From UBA1413 sp037447215 (GTDB taxonomy: Bacteria; Bacteroidota; Bacteroidia; Bacteroidales; Prolixibacteraceae), in NCBI GenBank assembly GCA_037447215.1, contig JBBIHB010000002.1, positions 103,877 through 167,876 on the forward strand: a DNA stretch of 64,000 nucleotides, in the 5' to 3' direction. Under the pieces are notes generated by a model. That model had not been told where the DNA came from, did no database searches, and worked only from the letters and a program-made list of their open reading frames with translations. A program made the position numbers and the translations under genes. This document shows, one piece after another, positions 25,973 through 35,134 of the stretch; the stretch's first letter is position 1; each line of letters begins with the position of its first letter.

Positions 25973-26389
25973 TTATTTTTTTCTGAAAAATTCATTCAGA
26001 GAAGTTACGTCGGCAGAATCACAAATCGGGCAGGTAGCGTCACCTTCTTCGTGGAAATTGAAATTCGCTTTGCATACATTGCATTTGAACCAATTCTGTT
26101 CAAAAACAACATGGCCACCTTTAATCACTACATCGCGTCCTTCAACCAAAGCGCTGGCTATTTTCTGACGGGCTTCTTCATATATCCTTGTCAGAGTAGG
26201 CCTCGAAACGTTCATCACTGCCGCTGCCTGTTCCTGGTTCATCATCTGATGATCGAGAAGCCTAATGGCCTCATATTCCTCGAGCAAAAGATTGATTTCG
26301 TTGGCTTTCCGGCCACGAACACCAAAAACGGACAAGCCCTTGATCGCGGGGGGCATTAACATTCTTCGTTCTCGTTTTTTTCTAGGCAT
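25973..26389 (-). CDS. DUF134 (UPF0251) protein with HTH and zinc ribbon
   Basis: 138 residues: a basic N-terminus (PRKKRERRM), a sigma-70-region-4-like helix-turn-helix (EEYEAIRLLDHQMMNQEQAA onward, residues 37-85), and a C-terminal zinc-ribbon with two CxxC pairs (FKCNVCKANF, TCPICDS). DUF134 proteins are predicted DNA-binding proteins often linked with NifX/NifB-like accessory genes. Here it starts 3 bases after the chorismate synthase stop, so the two are cotranscribed. Target unknown. Confidence 0.85.
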   Translation of the reverse strand: MPRKKRERRMLMPPAIKGLSVFGVRGRKANEINLLLEEYEAIRLLDHQMMNQEQAAAVMNVSRPTLTRIYEEARQKIASALVEGRDVVIKGGHVVFEQNWFKCNVCKANFNFHEEGDATCPICDSADVTSLNEFFRKK

Positions 26390-26392
26390 CTT

Positions 26393-27466
26393 TCAGATTG
26401 TATAAAGTTGTTGCATTAAATAGTGATCGGCCAAAACCAGGGCTGCCATAGCTTCTACGATAGGTACGGCACGGGGCAGGACACATGGGTCGTGCCTGCC
26501 TTTCGGATTTATTACCACTTCCTGATTATCCATATCAACGGTTTTCTGTTCTTTCAGAAGTGTTGCAATTGGTTTAAATGCAACCCTGAAATAGATATCC
26601 TCTCCGTTTGATATTCCTCCCTGGATACCTCCCGAATAGTTGGTCATTGTTCTGACACACTTATCGGTTTTAATAAAAATATCGTTGTGTTGTGAACCAC
26701 TGAGCCGGGTCCCATCAAACCCTGAACCATATTCAAACCCTTTGACCGCATTGATTCCAAGCATTCCAAAACCGATGTCGGCGTGAAGTTTATTGAAAAC
26801 CGGTTCGCCCCAACCTGCCGGAACTCCTTTAATAACACCTGTTATGACACCCCCAACGGTATCGTGGTTGCGTCCTGCTTCTTCAATCCGGGCTATCATA
26901 CGGTCAGCCGTAACTTGATCGGGGCATCTCACAATGTTGTCGTCGATGCGCAAAAGGTCGAGGTCTCTGTAATCTTTTTCGAGTGTAATTTCGCCCACTT
27001 GCGACACGAATGCTTTTATATCTACTCCTGCTTTCTTGAGTATAAGCCGTGCAATGGCGCCAGCCACAACCCTGGCAATGGTTTCGCGGGCCGACGATCG
27101 TCCCCCTCCCCTGTGGTCCCGGGTTCCATACTTTTGCTGATACGTGTAATCGGCATGCGATGGCCTGAACACATTCTTAAGGTCGTTGTAATCGCCAGGA
27201 TTCTGATCTTTATTCCAAACTACAAAAGCAATGGGTGTACCCTGCGTTTTTCCCTCAAAAATACCTGAGAGAAATTCAACCTGGTCTGGTTCATTACGCT
27301 GTGTTGTGATTTTCGACTGACCAGGACGCCTTCTCGACAGCTCATTTTGGATATAGTCCATATCAACCTGAATTCCAGGCGGACAGCCATCAATTATCCC
27401 ACCAATGCCCCTGCCATGAGATTCGCCAAAGGAAGTCAATCTGTAAATGCGTCCGAATGTATTCAT
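26393..27466 (-). CDS. aroC: Chorismate synthase
   Basis: Last step of the shikimate pathway: FMN-dependent 1,4-elimination of phosphate from EPSP to chorismate in the cytoplasm. It is about 357 residues from MNTFGRIYRLTSFGESHG (an ATG two codons upstream is also possible). All three family signatures are present: GESHGRGIGGIIDGCPPG, the basic FMN-site run RDHRGGGRSSARET, and RLSGSQHNDIF. It is an operon with the DUF134 gene, separated from slyD by a terminator. Complete with no oddities. Confidence 0.97.
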   Translation of the reverse strand: MNTFGRIYRLTSFGESHGRGIGGIIDGCPPGIQVDMDYIQNELSRRRPGQSKITTQRNEPDQVEFLSGIFEGKTQGTPIAFVVWNKDQNPGDYNDLKNVFRPSHADYTYQQKYGTRDHRGGGRSSARETIARVVAGAIARLILKKAGVDIKAFVSQVGEITLEKDYRDLDLLRIDDNIVRCPDQVTADRMIARIEEAGRNHDTVGGVITGVIKGVPAGWGEPVFNKLHADIGFGMLGINAVKGFEYGSGFDGTRLSGSQHNDIFIKTDKCVRTMTNYSGGIQGGISNGEDIYFRVAFKPIATLLKEQKTVDMDNQEVVINPKGRHDPCVLPRAVPIVEAMAALVLADHYLMQQLYTI

Positions 27467-27481
27467 AGTCAATGAATGAAT

Positions 27482-27508
27482 AAAGCCCCGCTTAAAAAAC
27501 GAGGCTTT
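27482..27508 (-). terminator. Terminator of slyD
   Basis: Stem AAAGCCCCG / CGAGGCTTT around a nine-base loop CTTAAAAAA. It lies 36 bases beyond the slyD stop and just ahead of aroC, insulating the two. Confidence 0.7.
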
Positions 27509-27544
27509 AAAGATATATAAAGTTGTTAAACCTGCAACAAATGC

Positions 27545-28114
27545 TCAACAATTACACCCTGAGCCACATCCATGGTACGAATCATCATCACATTCGCCGC
27601 CTCCGCAACCTCCACTTCCACATCCACAGCCTTGCGAAAACAATGCTGCAATCTCTTCATCGGTTGCATCACGAACTTCGAGAATTTCACCTTGAAAATG
27701 AAGGTCTTCTCCTGCCAAAGGATGGTTAAAATCCATTTTCACAGCCTGATCGGTCACTTCGAGAACAATACCGGTAAGGCGCTGTCCATCACCAGTCATC
27801 ATGGGTACCGAATTACCGATCTTAACCAGGTCATCATCAAAATTTCCATCTACCATAAATACATTACGGTGAAGTTCAACAATGGCATCATCGTTTACTT
27901 CGCCATATGCTTCATACTTGGTCAGATTAATTTCGAACATTTCGCCTTGTTTCATGCCGGCCAGTTGCGCTTCAAATTTTGTGAGCATCTGCCCTGCGCC
28001 GTAAATAAAACGCAGCGGACGTTCAGAAGTGGCCTGTTCTATTATATCCCCATTCTGATCTTCCAACCTCAGATCATAGGTCAGGGTGACCATACGGTTT
28101 TTTGCAATTTCCAT
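27545..28114 (-). CDS. slyD: SlyD-type FKBP peptidyl-prolyl isomerase with metal-binding tail
   Basis: Start taken at MEIAKNRMVTLTYDL (28114), because the longer frame adds only unlikely residues. The 189-residue product has an FKBP half (DIIEQATSERPLRFIYGAGQ) with the inserted IF chaperone domain (FEINLTKYEAYGEVNDDAIV through VLEVTDQAVKMDFNHPLAGE), then a C-terminal tail packed with Cys, Gly, His and Asp (QGCGCGSGGCGGG, CGSGCNC). SlyD proteins fold proteins and deliver nickel to metalloenzymes. A nickel-using LarA-family protein is encoded about 19 kb away in this window, which makes the metal tail notable. Confidence 0.92.
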   Translation of the reverse strand: MEIAKNRMVTLTYDLRLEDQNGDIIEQATSERPLRFIYGAGQMLTKFEAQLAGMKQGEMFEINLTKYEAYGEVNDDAIVELHRNVFMVDGNFDDDLVKIGNSVPMMTGDGQRLTGIVLEVTDQAVKMDFNHPLAGEDLHFQGEILEVRDATDEEIAALFSQGCGCGSGGCGGGECDDDSYHGCGSGCNC

Positions 28115-28303
28115 CGTATTAAAAATTTTAAACGTGCAAAGTAACACTATTATTCAGATACAACAAAATACCTATGGATCTTTTTTTTTGAATATTAATG
28201 GAATAATAGCCTACAAAAAATAGATAGTTAATGAATAAAATTTTAAACCCTGATTTGTACCCGAAACACATAAGTTAATGACCATAAAACACATATTTAG
28301 GTT

Positions 28304-29281
28304 TTAGCGGTTAACTTTTTGAATTTTAAATGATTTTACATATCCATAGCCATCTTTTACAGTAAGCAGGTAAATCCCTTGAGCAAGTGGTTCCTGAATA
28401 TTGACCTGAAAATTGCGTTGCCGGTTTACCTGATTATTGTACAATAAAACTCCCCTCATATCGCGCAACTCAATTGAATAGTTTCCTTCAGAAAATTTAA
28501 GGTTAATTTTGTCCACGAAAGGATTTGGATAAACCTGGGTATATTCCATATAGGAGAGGTTATTGCGGGAATGGGTTGTAATGCTTTTTTGGTTGATATT
28601 ATCGAGGCAAATGTAGGCGGGGGTATTCATTCCCCAGGCCCCAACATCCGACGATTCAAGTGAAAAGTGTATCTCGCTGACCACGCCTAAAGTATCCAGG
28701 TTCACCCATTCCCACGATTTAACCAGATAGTCTTTTTCATTTTGTTCAAACCTGAAATCGGCCAGGTAAAAAACCACTGTTTTCGACGTGTCCCCGTTAC
28801 TCTTTATCCCATGAATGTTCAACCTGAAAAAATCAGGATCGTTACCCGAAGCTCCACCGAACTTTTTGGTATAATCATCACCTTTACGCATGGAAAGATA
28901 AGCATAGGTTGAGTTGGTTATATACATCCCCGAAACCAAATCGGGTTCGGCAAGGGTGATCCGGGTTGTTCCGACCACATAAGCAACGGCATATTTTTCT
29001 GATTGCCCTACCCCACTGCCAGTTATTGCACTGTACTGGTTCATCCAGCCTGGAGTAACCGTATCGGTGTGGTTAGTATATGAAAAACCTGACCAGCTAA
29101 ACCAATCGGCATTGTACCTGTTATAAAATGTAAAAAGCCCGTTTGTAAATTTCCCAGATCCGTCGGAACCATTCCAGTAACCCGAAGTTCCTATACTAAG
29201 GTCTTCAAACGTAGCCGAACGTTGTGCCAGAATTGAACCTGGCATAATTAGAAGCATCCAAAAAAAAGTAAAATTTCTCAT
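28304..29281 (-). CDS. DUF4465 surface protein with T9SS tail, BtuH-like candidate B12 binder
   Basis: 325 residues: signal peptide (residues 1-19), a DUF4465-like jelly-roll (SATFEDLSIGTSGYWNGSDG, then YAVAYVVGTTRITLAEP and AYICLDNINQ), and a C-terminal T9SS type A sorting domain (VYPNPFVDKINLKF ... GIYLLTVKDGYGYVKSFKI). In gut Bacteroides the DUF4465-type BtuH lipoprotein binds cobalamin at the surface; here the lipid anchor is replaced by T9SS export. It is the last gene of the riboswitch-led operon, 24 bases after the BtuG-like gene. The link to BtuH is from family memory and operon context. Confidence 0.78.
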   Translation of the reverse strand: MRNFTFFWMLLIMPGSILAQRSATFEDLSIGTSGYWNGSDGSGKFTNGLFTFYNRYNADWFSWSGFSYTNHTDTVTPGWMNQYSAITGSGVGQSEKYAVAYVVGTTRITLAEPDLVSGMYITNSTYAYLSMRKGDDYTKKFGGASGNDPDFFRLNIHGIKSNGDTSKTVVFYLADFRFEQNEKDYLVKSWEWVNLDTLGVVSEIHFSLESSDVGAWGMNTPAYICLDNINQKSITTHSRNNLSYMEYTQVYPNPFVDKINLKFSEGNYSIELRDMRGVLLYNNQVNRQRNFQVNIQEPLAQGIYLLTVKDGYGYVKSFKIQKVNR

Positions 29282-29305
29282 ATCCGATAATTATTTAAAG
29301 TTGAT

Positions 29306-30373
29306 TCAATTAAACCAGAAATTACCTGGGTTGATTCCCACCCTGAAAGAGTCAACCGGGGTTCCGGCTGAAGTATATCTAAGTATTAATGCACTTTGAA
29401 CATAATCAATTGCATCAGACAGGTAAATGTCCCCGTGTATTGGATCAACACCAACACTGAAAAATAACCTGTTCCTGGCTTCAATAATTGGTTTTTCGGG
29501 TAGGCGCCGGTCACTCACAGCCATTTTATAAAGGCCGTCCCGGATGAAATAGAGTGAATCTTTAGCCGGGTTAATTTTTAAATCACCGGCATATTTGCCC
29601 GATTTTTCCCACCTGAAAATCTGCTCAATGGTCATAGTAAGCGGATCGATACGCACGAGAGCTGGCTTTTCATAGCCCGAAGGTGAAACTTCGAAGCTCC
29701 CATCGCACTGCACCCAGAGTTTGTTGTTATGGTCAACCACCATCTTGCGGGGTTGCATGGGAACTTTTATTGAGTCCCTAACCGTGTCTGTTATAGGGTC
29801 GATTTCGAGAATGAGATTATTATTGTTCCAACAGGATACAAAAATGCTATTCCCAATGCGGGCAAAATGTTCGGCAGAAAGTTTCATGGCGCCCTGCCGC
29901 CCTTCGGACAAATTAATGCTACCGGTTTTTACAAATGTCTGAGGATTGAACAGGGTGATTTTTCCGTCGTACAAATCGCTTATATAAGCTTTTTCACGGG
30001 TTATAAATTGTACATACCTTGGTGAGGCCAAACCCGAAATGGTATGCCTGTATTCAAGCGTATTTTTGTCAATAACCACCACCTTACCTGAGTTATTTAC
30101 AACGATATACAAATGTTTACCGTCGGAATTCAGGGAATGTGCCACATCGCCCAGAGGTGCCCTGTTACGGCCAAAAAAAACATTGTTATATATTACCCTG
30201 TTTACTTTATCGTAGAACGATAAGGAAGCATTGCCATACATAAAATTCCCTTCGCACGAAATAAATACACCTTTCTTGTCGCCCAAATCGGTATAAATGG
30301 TTTCAACCGGTTCCGTTTCACATGAGATGAACCCCAGCAATACTATTAAAATCAGGAAATTATAGTTTCTCAT
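29306..30373 (-). CDS. btuG: BtuG-like beta-propeller surface lipoprotein
   Basis: Start taken at MRNYNFLILIVLLGFISC (30373), giving a 355-residue lipoprotein (lipobox FISC, Cys18) whose ATG overlaps the stop of the receptor gene by four bases; the longer frame to 30430 is not needed. The mature part is a YncE/DUF5074-type seven-bladed propeller with repeated blades (HLYIVVNNSGKVVVIDKNTL, EKAYISDLYDGKITLFNPQT, DIYLSDAIDYVQSALILRY). In Bacteroides, BtuG caps BtuB and binds vitamin B12 with extreme affinity. Its place next to a BtuB-like gene under a cobalamin riboswitch makes the same job very likely. Confidence 0.85.
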   Translation of the reverse strand: MRNYNFLILIVLLGFISCETEPVETIYTDLGDKKGVFISCEGNFMYGNASLSFYDKVNRVIYNNVFFGRNRAPLGDVAHSLNSDGKHLYIVVNNSGKVVVIDKNTLEYRHTISGLASPRYVQFITREKAYISDLYDGKITLFNPQTFVKTGSINLSEGRQGAMKLSAEHFARIGNSIFVSCWNNNNLILEIDPITDTVRDSIKVPMQPRKMVVDHNNKLWVQCDGSFEVSPSGYEKPALVRIDPLTMTIEQIFRWEKSGKYAGDLKINPAKDSLYFIRDGLYKMAVSDRRLPEKPIIEARNRLFFSVGVDPIHGDIYLSDAIDYVQSALILRYTSAGTPVDSFRVGINPGNFWFN

Positions 30374-32316
30374 TTTTTTCGATTCAGTGCTAAAGTGAAT
30401 GAATAATGCCTGCCCGGCATAGGCCGCCATAGGATTTGTTGATAGTTTATATTAAACAAGTTCTCTGCTTTTAAATTGGCGTTTATCTGCCATTTTCCGG
30501 AGTAAAAATCTTTCCCTAAAGAAGCAGTTGTGAGCCAAAATGGGTTCAATACGCTTTCGTAATGGCTCCATTCGCTTGAAGATTGGGTGTAACGTCGGCC
30601 TGTATAGCCCAAATGACATTTTAGTGACCATGATTTCCAGGTTGCCAAACCATTTATGTTGCCTGTGTGAATAGGTATATAAATCAATTGCTTGCCGCGT
30701 GATTTATCAGCCGAACTTACGGCATTTTCATTGGTAGAACGTGTAAAAGCATAATTTCCACCGATCAGAAAACCAATCTTATGTAGGTTAAAACGGGTAC
30801 TTAAATCGTACTCAACTCCCCGCGAAAGTACATTTTTTACGTTTGCGGCTTCCCAGTACCAAGCCCCATTTGCTGACGGCTGCCACTGAATCCAGTTATC
30901 AATGTCAGAATAGAAAAATTTTAGTTTTTGTTGGAATACACCCTCTCCCGCCGAACTTACCGAAAAATCGACCATAAACCCCTCTTCGGGATTTAACTGA
31001 GGATTTCCTCCGGGTATCCAGTAAAGATCATTGAGCGAGGGTTTATGGTAGTTCCTGGCACCGTTAACTTTTAATAATAACGGATAAACACCAGATATGG
31101 AAACTTCTGCACCAAGCGATGGAATAAATGGTATAAACCGGTTGTCGTAATATTCCGACCTGACAAGGGCGAACAATCCCCATTTATCGGATATGCGGTA
31201 CTGGAGGTGTGCCATACTTCCGACTTCGAAACGGTTTTGGCCGTATTCAATTTCCCGTGGTTCATTTTGCACTTTTATCGAATGATAATTTGCTTCGACT
31301 GATACGCTAAGGTGAAGGCCATAATTAATTTCTGTATTGATTTTCAGTCGGTTATAAATACTGCTTTCATAACTGAAGGCATCGTCGATTACAAACCATG
31401 GAGTAAAGACATACCTCTGATACCTTAACCCCATGTAGTTTAAACCACTTGAATAATGATATTTAATATGCGATGAATAATTCCTTACTTCAAGTTGCAA
31501 ACGCCCTTGTTCATCGGTTTGGGTTTCTCTTCGTTCACTTCCTTCGTATGACATTAGCTGAGGCAGTAAACGGTCGCTGGCCTGTACCCAAAACCTCAAA
31601 ACTGCCTGACTGTCGAAACCAAATCTGTGGTAAAGTTCCTGGAGCAAAGCCAGTTTCAGGTAATTAGCATTATGGAGGGTGTCGTTCCGATGTGGCAAAA
31701 CCCCTAAGTTGTAATAAGGGAAGTTATTGTCGGAATGGTCAAACATTAGCCTGGTCACCGACCGGAAATTGTTTTTTCCTGTCTGGAAGCGGAGCAGGTA
31801 GGTCCCCGAATTGTACGATCCCCGTTCAGCAACGGCAGATATCCCATTCGTGATTGTCCAATCGGCTTTATTTCCCAGATGGATACTACCCCCTAAAGCT
31901 CCAGAATTCTCGGTAAGCGAACTGCCTCCATGAAGAAGCCATACATCATCAACAAACATTACCGGAAGCAACGATAAATCGGCCGATCCGCGCATGGGCG
32001 AATTTAGGGCCATACCGTTCCAAACCAGTTGGGTGTGCGATGCTGAGGTTCCCCTGAAACTGGCTGTAGCAACCGATCCCCGTCCGTAGGTTTTGATAAA
32101 GACCGGGGTGTTGTGCGCAATTAATTCTGACAAGTTGGATGAAATTGCCGAAATCAGGGCCATCGAATCGGGTCTCGAAATACTCAACCCGGTATGTTCT
32201 GCTTTTCGCAGCCCTGTCACCCTTACCTCACGGATGAGTATAGTATCGGTTACCGACTGTCCATGCGTGTATCCGGCTAATGCGCCAAAATGGATCAGGA
32301 AAACAAGCCATCTCAT
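30370..32316 (-). CDS. btuB: BtuB-like TonB-dependent outer-membrane cobalamin receptor
   Basis: 648 residues: signal peptide (cleavage near THGQS), a TonB-box-like stretch after it, a plug domain (NTPVFIKTYGRGSVATASFR, then GTSASHTQLVWNGM and SGALGGSIHLGN), and a 22-strand barrel ending in an aromatic C-terminus (YSFTLALNRKK). There is no N-terminal carboxypeptidase-like domain, as for BtuB and unlike SusC. It overlaps both operon neighbours by four bases (with the large surface protein before and BtuG-like after). The upstream cobalamin riboswitch gives the substrate. Confidence 0.9.
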   Translation of the reverse strand: MRWLVFLIHFGALAGYTHGQSVTDTILIREVRVTGLRKAEHTGLSISRPDSMALISAISSNLSELIAHNTPVFIKTYGRGSVATASFRGTSASHTQLVWNGMALNSPMRGSADLSLLPVMFVDDVWLLHGGSSLTENSGALGGSIHLGNKADWTITNGISAVAERGSYNSGTYLLRFQTGKNNFRSVTRLMFDHSDNNFPYYNLGVLPHRNDTLHNANYLKLALLQELYHRFGFDSQAVLRFWVQASDRLLPQLMSYEGSERRETQTDEQGRLQLEVRNYSSHIKYHYSSGLNYMGLRYQRYVFTPWFVIDDAFSYESSIYNRLKINTEINYGLHLSVSVEANYHSIKVQNEPREIEYGQNRFEVGSMAHLQYRISDKWGLFALVRSEYYDNRFIPFIPSLGAEVSISGVYPLLLKVNGARNYHKPSLNDLYWIPGGNPQLNPEEGFMVDFSVSSAGEGVFQQKLKFFYSDIDNWIQWQPSANGAWYWEAANVKNVLSRGVEYDLSTRFNLHKIGFLIGGNYAFTRSTNENAVSSADKSRGKQLIYIPIHTGNINGLATWKSWSLKCHLGYTGRRYTQSSSEWSHYESVLNPFWLTTASLGKDFYSGKWQINANLKAENLFNINYQQILWRPMPGRHYSFTLALNRKK

Positions 32317-34685
32317 TGCTTCACGAATTTAATCCGGTAAATATGCATATCATGCTCAACCACAACAATATATACTCCAGGAGAAAAATATTTTACATCA
32401 ATCGGAATACCAGTCCACAGTGATTTTCTTATAAGGTAGTACCGTCCTGAAACATCAATAATGCTGACTGATACTTCGGAATTAATACCACCAATGTGTA
32501 ATACATCGGCAGCCGGGTTTGGAAATACGGATAGCAATTTACTGTTTTTAGCGGTAACATTTGTAACCTGCCTCGAAAAAATATAAACAGCATCGTTTCC
32601 TGAATTTATTATTGCAGGCAGCGAATTATACAGATATAACGATGATTTGCCTTGTTGGTCGGTGTAAGCAATTGGTTGGGTGCTTTTATTCAGGTAAATA
32701 GCTTGGTTCACAATTGGAAACTTAGCCGTACTGCCCACATCACCCGCTGGGTTGTACCAACATTCCACCATCCATGCATATATCTCAATTTTTTCATTGT
32801 CCGATACGGAATCGGAACTTGCAGTTAAACCTGTTAAATGCCATTTATCCAGCAAGTTGTCAACATGGTAAAGGATGATGCTGTCCCCATCGCTTACTGC
32901 AATTTCCGATAACCCCGATAAAATGTGTTGCGATTTGTGATATACAATCCATGCCCTTGCGAATGGTGCAGGGGCACTTTTCCCACCCCAGCCATACGTA
33001 AATAGCCCTTCGTTTTCAACCGAATAGAGATAAAGTTTCTTTCCGGCAGATTCATCGTCCCTGAACCAAAAGTTTATTCCTGCTTGCTGAAACATACTTG
33101 CTGCAACCTGGGCAGCCGATACAAAACCAGGGGCACTATAGTCACCTTTACGGTTTTGCACATATTGATTGATTGAAAATGGCTCCAATTCGATCCACCT
33201 GGCGGCAAACAGGTTTTCATTGTTCATTTTTGATGAAGCATATACTTTTATTTTTCCTGTGGATGGCAACACCTCAACTTTGAAAGTTTTGGAAAAAAAC
33301 GGAAAACGTGAAGGATAAACAGTCAAGTTAACTATTCCCGGCTTATAGGCGCTTAATCTGAAGCTTTTAATGTCTGTTATAACTTCCAATATATCATTAT
33401 TTTCAGTCTCGAACAACCAGTTCGTTTCCGTAATAGGCTGTCCCTCCAGATCGAGCAGTACCGGGTTGATATTTAACTGCTGCCCTGCGGAAATCCGGCG
33501 TTCAAAGCCATGCAATAAGATTGAGTTGGGCTTTCTGATAATTATATCACTGGATGCTACCTCTTCGGGATATCCTTCAGGGAAAACCGACACCCGGATA
33601 CGCCCGCCATCAATGGCTTTGATGATCCCCGAAGGAGAGATGCCGGCTTTTACCCTGTCGGAATTTTCAAAAACAAATGTGGTATTTTGACGTCGTCCTC
33701 TGATAAAAAAATCGGCGTATAGTAAAAGGCTGTCGCCTACAAATATAGATGGTGCATGCGGATGTATTACCATTAGGTTTATCGGCCCTGATATCCCACT
33801 GGGTTCTGAGGCTACAACAGATCCTATTTCGGTGGAAATTTCACCCAAAACCCCCAAATCGGACAAAGCGCCGGTGACAATTTTCACAAAATGTATTTCG
33901 TCAAGATCAACATAATTTCCAAGCGGATCAACTGCCCATGATATATCAATCGGATCGCCCCCTGCACCTTCCCTGATACCGGGCGTATAGGGATTGTCAG
34001 GAATCGTTGGCGATACCCCCCTGGCAACAGGTTGGTTGTCGGCATAGCCAAATGCAAGGGATGGTAAAACAATTTGCCCATTTAGTATAAAAGATGGATG
34101 CACTAGGTGTGTACCGGTAAAACTGACAGAATCTTGTGGATAATTTTTAAAAACCTGTGAATCAGGATAATAAGGCTGTAAATGAAATTCATTTTTAATT
34201 AACGCCCCGCTTTTACCCTGGCTATCTTTCCATATAGCTGAACCGTCGGGTTGCCTGCACCAGCTTAACCTGTTATTGTGTATGGTTTTGGGATGAAAAT
34301 AGCTGCTGCCTGCAATCTGGTACCAGGTATCGTCGGGGAGTCCATTTCCGTTTTCGTCATTCATCACCCACACAATTCCGGGCTCTGACGAACCTGAAAA
34401 AGCATTGCCAAAAATGGTAAAATCGATCCCATAAGGGTTACCAGGATGGTTTTTTACAGGTTTTTCAAAACCTAAAATTATTGTACCCCCCCATGCTCCA
34501 AGCGAAACAAGGTTGTTGTCGGTTGTAAGGATTTTTGAAGCAGCTTCGGGGGTTCCAATCGCCGGGTTATTGATAAACTGGCCGGGTGCAGGGCTGTAAT
34601 CAAATAAACGGTTAGCGCGGTTTACCTGTGCGTAAAGTACTGTGCAAACCGCCCAGAAGGCAGTAATTAAAATAGTTTTTCTCAT
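32313..34685 (-). CDS. Large T9SS-sorted surface protein of the B12 operon, possible DUF4430-like domain
   Basis: Start taken at MRKTILITAFWAVCTVLYAQ (34685), giving 790 residues (17 more from 34736). N-terminal part (20-290) is a cell-surface domain found in B12 loci (LFDYSPAPGQFINNPAIGTP, DENGNGLPDDTWYQIAGSSY). Residues ~300-480 look like two Ig-like beta domains. Residues ~500-640 (AAQVAASMFQQAGINFWFRD, YGWGGKSAPAPFARAWIVYH, ISDGDSI-like turn) resemble a DUF4430/transcobalamin-like module. The end is a T9SS sorting domain (LSVFPNPAADVLHIGG ... GVYIVVVEHDMHIYRIKFV). First gene after the cobalamin riboswitch, overlapping btuB by four bases. Capture of cobamides at the surface is the best guess. 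Confidence 0.75.
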   Translation of the reverse strand: MRKTILITAFWAVCTVLYAQVNRANRLFDYSPAPGQFINNPAIGTPEAASKILTTDNNLVSLGAWGGTIILGFEKPVKNHPGNPYGIDFTIFGNAFSGSSEPGIVWVMNDENGNGLPDDTWYQIAGSSYFHPKTIHNNRLSWCRQPDGSAIWKDSQGKSGALIKNEFHLQPYYPDSQVFKNYPQDSVSFTGTHLVHPSFILNGQIVLPSLAFGYADNQPVARGVSPTIPDNPYTPGIREGAGGDPIDISWAVDPLGNYVDLDEIHFVKIVTGALSDLGVLGEISTEIGSVVASEPSGISGPINLMVIHPHAPSIFVGDSLLLYADFFIRGRRQNTTFVFENSDRVKAGISPSGIIKAIDGGRIRVSVFPEGYPEEVASSDIIIRKPNSILLHGFERRISAGQQLNINPVLLDLEGQPITETNWLFETENNDILEVITDIKSFRLSAYKPGIVNLTVYPSRFPFFSKTFKVEVLPSTGKIKVYASSKMNNENLFAARWIELEPFSINQYVQNRKGDYSAPGFVSAAQVAASMFQQAGINFWFRDDESAGKKLYLYSVENEGLFTYGWGGKSAPAPFARAWIVYHKSQHILSGLSEIAVSDGDSIILYHVDNLLDKWHLTGLTASSDSVSDNEKIEIYAWMVECWYNPAGDVGSTAKFPIVNQAIYLNKSTQPIAYTDQQGKSSLYLYNSLPAIINSGNDAVYIFSRQVTNVTAKNSKLLSVFPNPAADVLHIGGINSEVSVSIIDVSGRYYLIRKSLWTGIPIDVKYFSPGVYIVVVEHDMHIYRIKFVKQ

Positions 34686-34770
34686 TCCCCTTTTGTTAAT
34701 TTTAAACATGGGGAAATAAAACTTCAGGCTTTTCAACCATCGCTTTTATTCCCGAAAGCATTACTCGAAA

Positions 34771-34925
34771 ATGGCAGGTCTTCTGGCTTTCTCCTTACCA
34801 GTAGCCGCCTTCCCATCCCGCCCGTGGCGAAACAGTGGCTAATTGGCATAGGCTTTTCAGGAGATTACAGCTGCGGGCACAGCTCCCGATTTTAACGGGA
34901 TTCCCTATTCGTCATCATAAAATGA
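34771..34925 (-). promoter_or_regulatory. Cobalamin riboswitch
   Basis: On the minus strand all main landmarks appear in order: AGGGAATCCCGTTAAAATCG and GGAGCTGTGCCCGCAGCTGTAA (P3-P4 region, core GCTGTGCCCGCA), GCCACTG with the CGGGATGGGAAGGCGGC arm, and the 3' B12 box AGCCAGAAGACCTGCC (34788-34773). It ends about 35 bases before the first possible ATG (34736) and 85 before the preferred one, so it can mask the ribosome site when adenosylcobalamin is plentiful. It controls the four-gene receptor operon. Confidence 0.95.
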
Positions 34926-34939
34926 ACCATTTTCAGCGT

Positions 34940-34947
34940 CAAAAGTA
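34940..34947 (-). promoter_or_regulatory. Probable -7 element of the B12 operon
   Basis: TACTTTTG on the minus strand (34947-34940), identical to the ABC-F gene's -7 box. The base triplet 19 bases upstream is TTT rather than TTG. The start of transcription would fall just before the riboswitch. Confidence 0.5.
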
Positions 34948-35083
34948 AGCAAAATGCCCGGGATATAAATTGAATTTGTCAGGTAAGTAAGGGATTTTGT
35001 GAACAATTATTGTTGATAACATGAAACCGGAAACCGGAAATTGCCAAAAGAAAGTGAGAACCAGGTAAAAATCTTTAAACAAA

Positions 35084-35110
35084 AAGCCCGAAGTATTCCA
35101 CTTCAGGCTT
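35084..35110 (-). terminator. Terminator of the ferredoxin gene
   Basis: 11-base arms AAGCCTGAAGT / ACTTCGGGCTT (one G-T pair) with a five-base loop, followed on the minus strand by TTTTGTTT; 25 bases after the ferredoxin stop. Confidence 0.75.
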
Positions 35111-35134
35111 TAATTTTCTTTAATCGCCGGGTTT

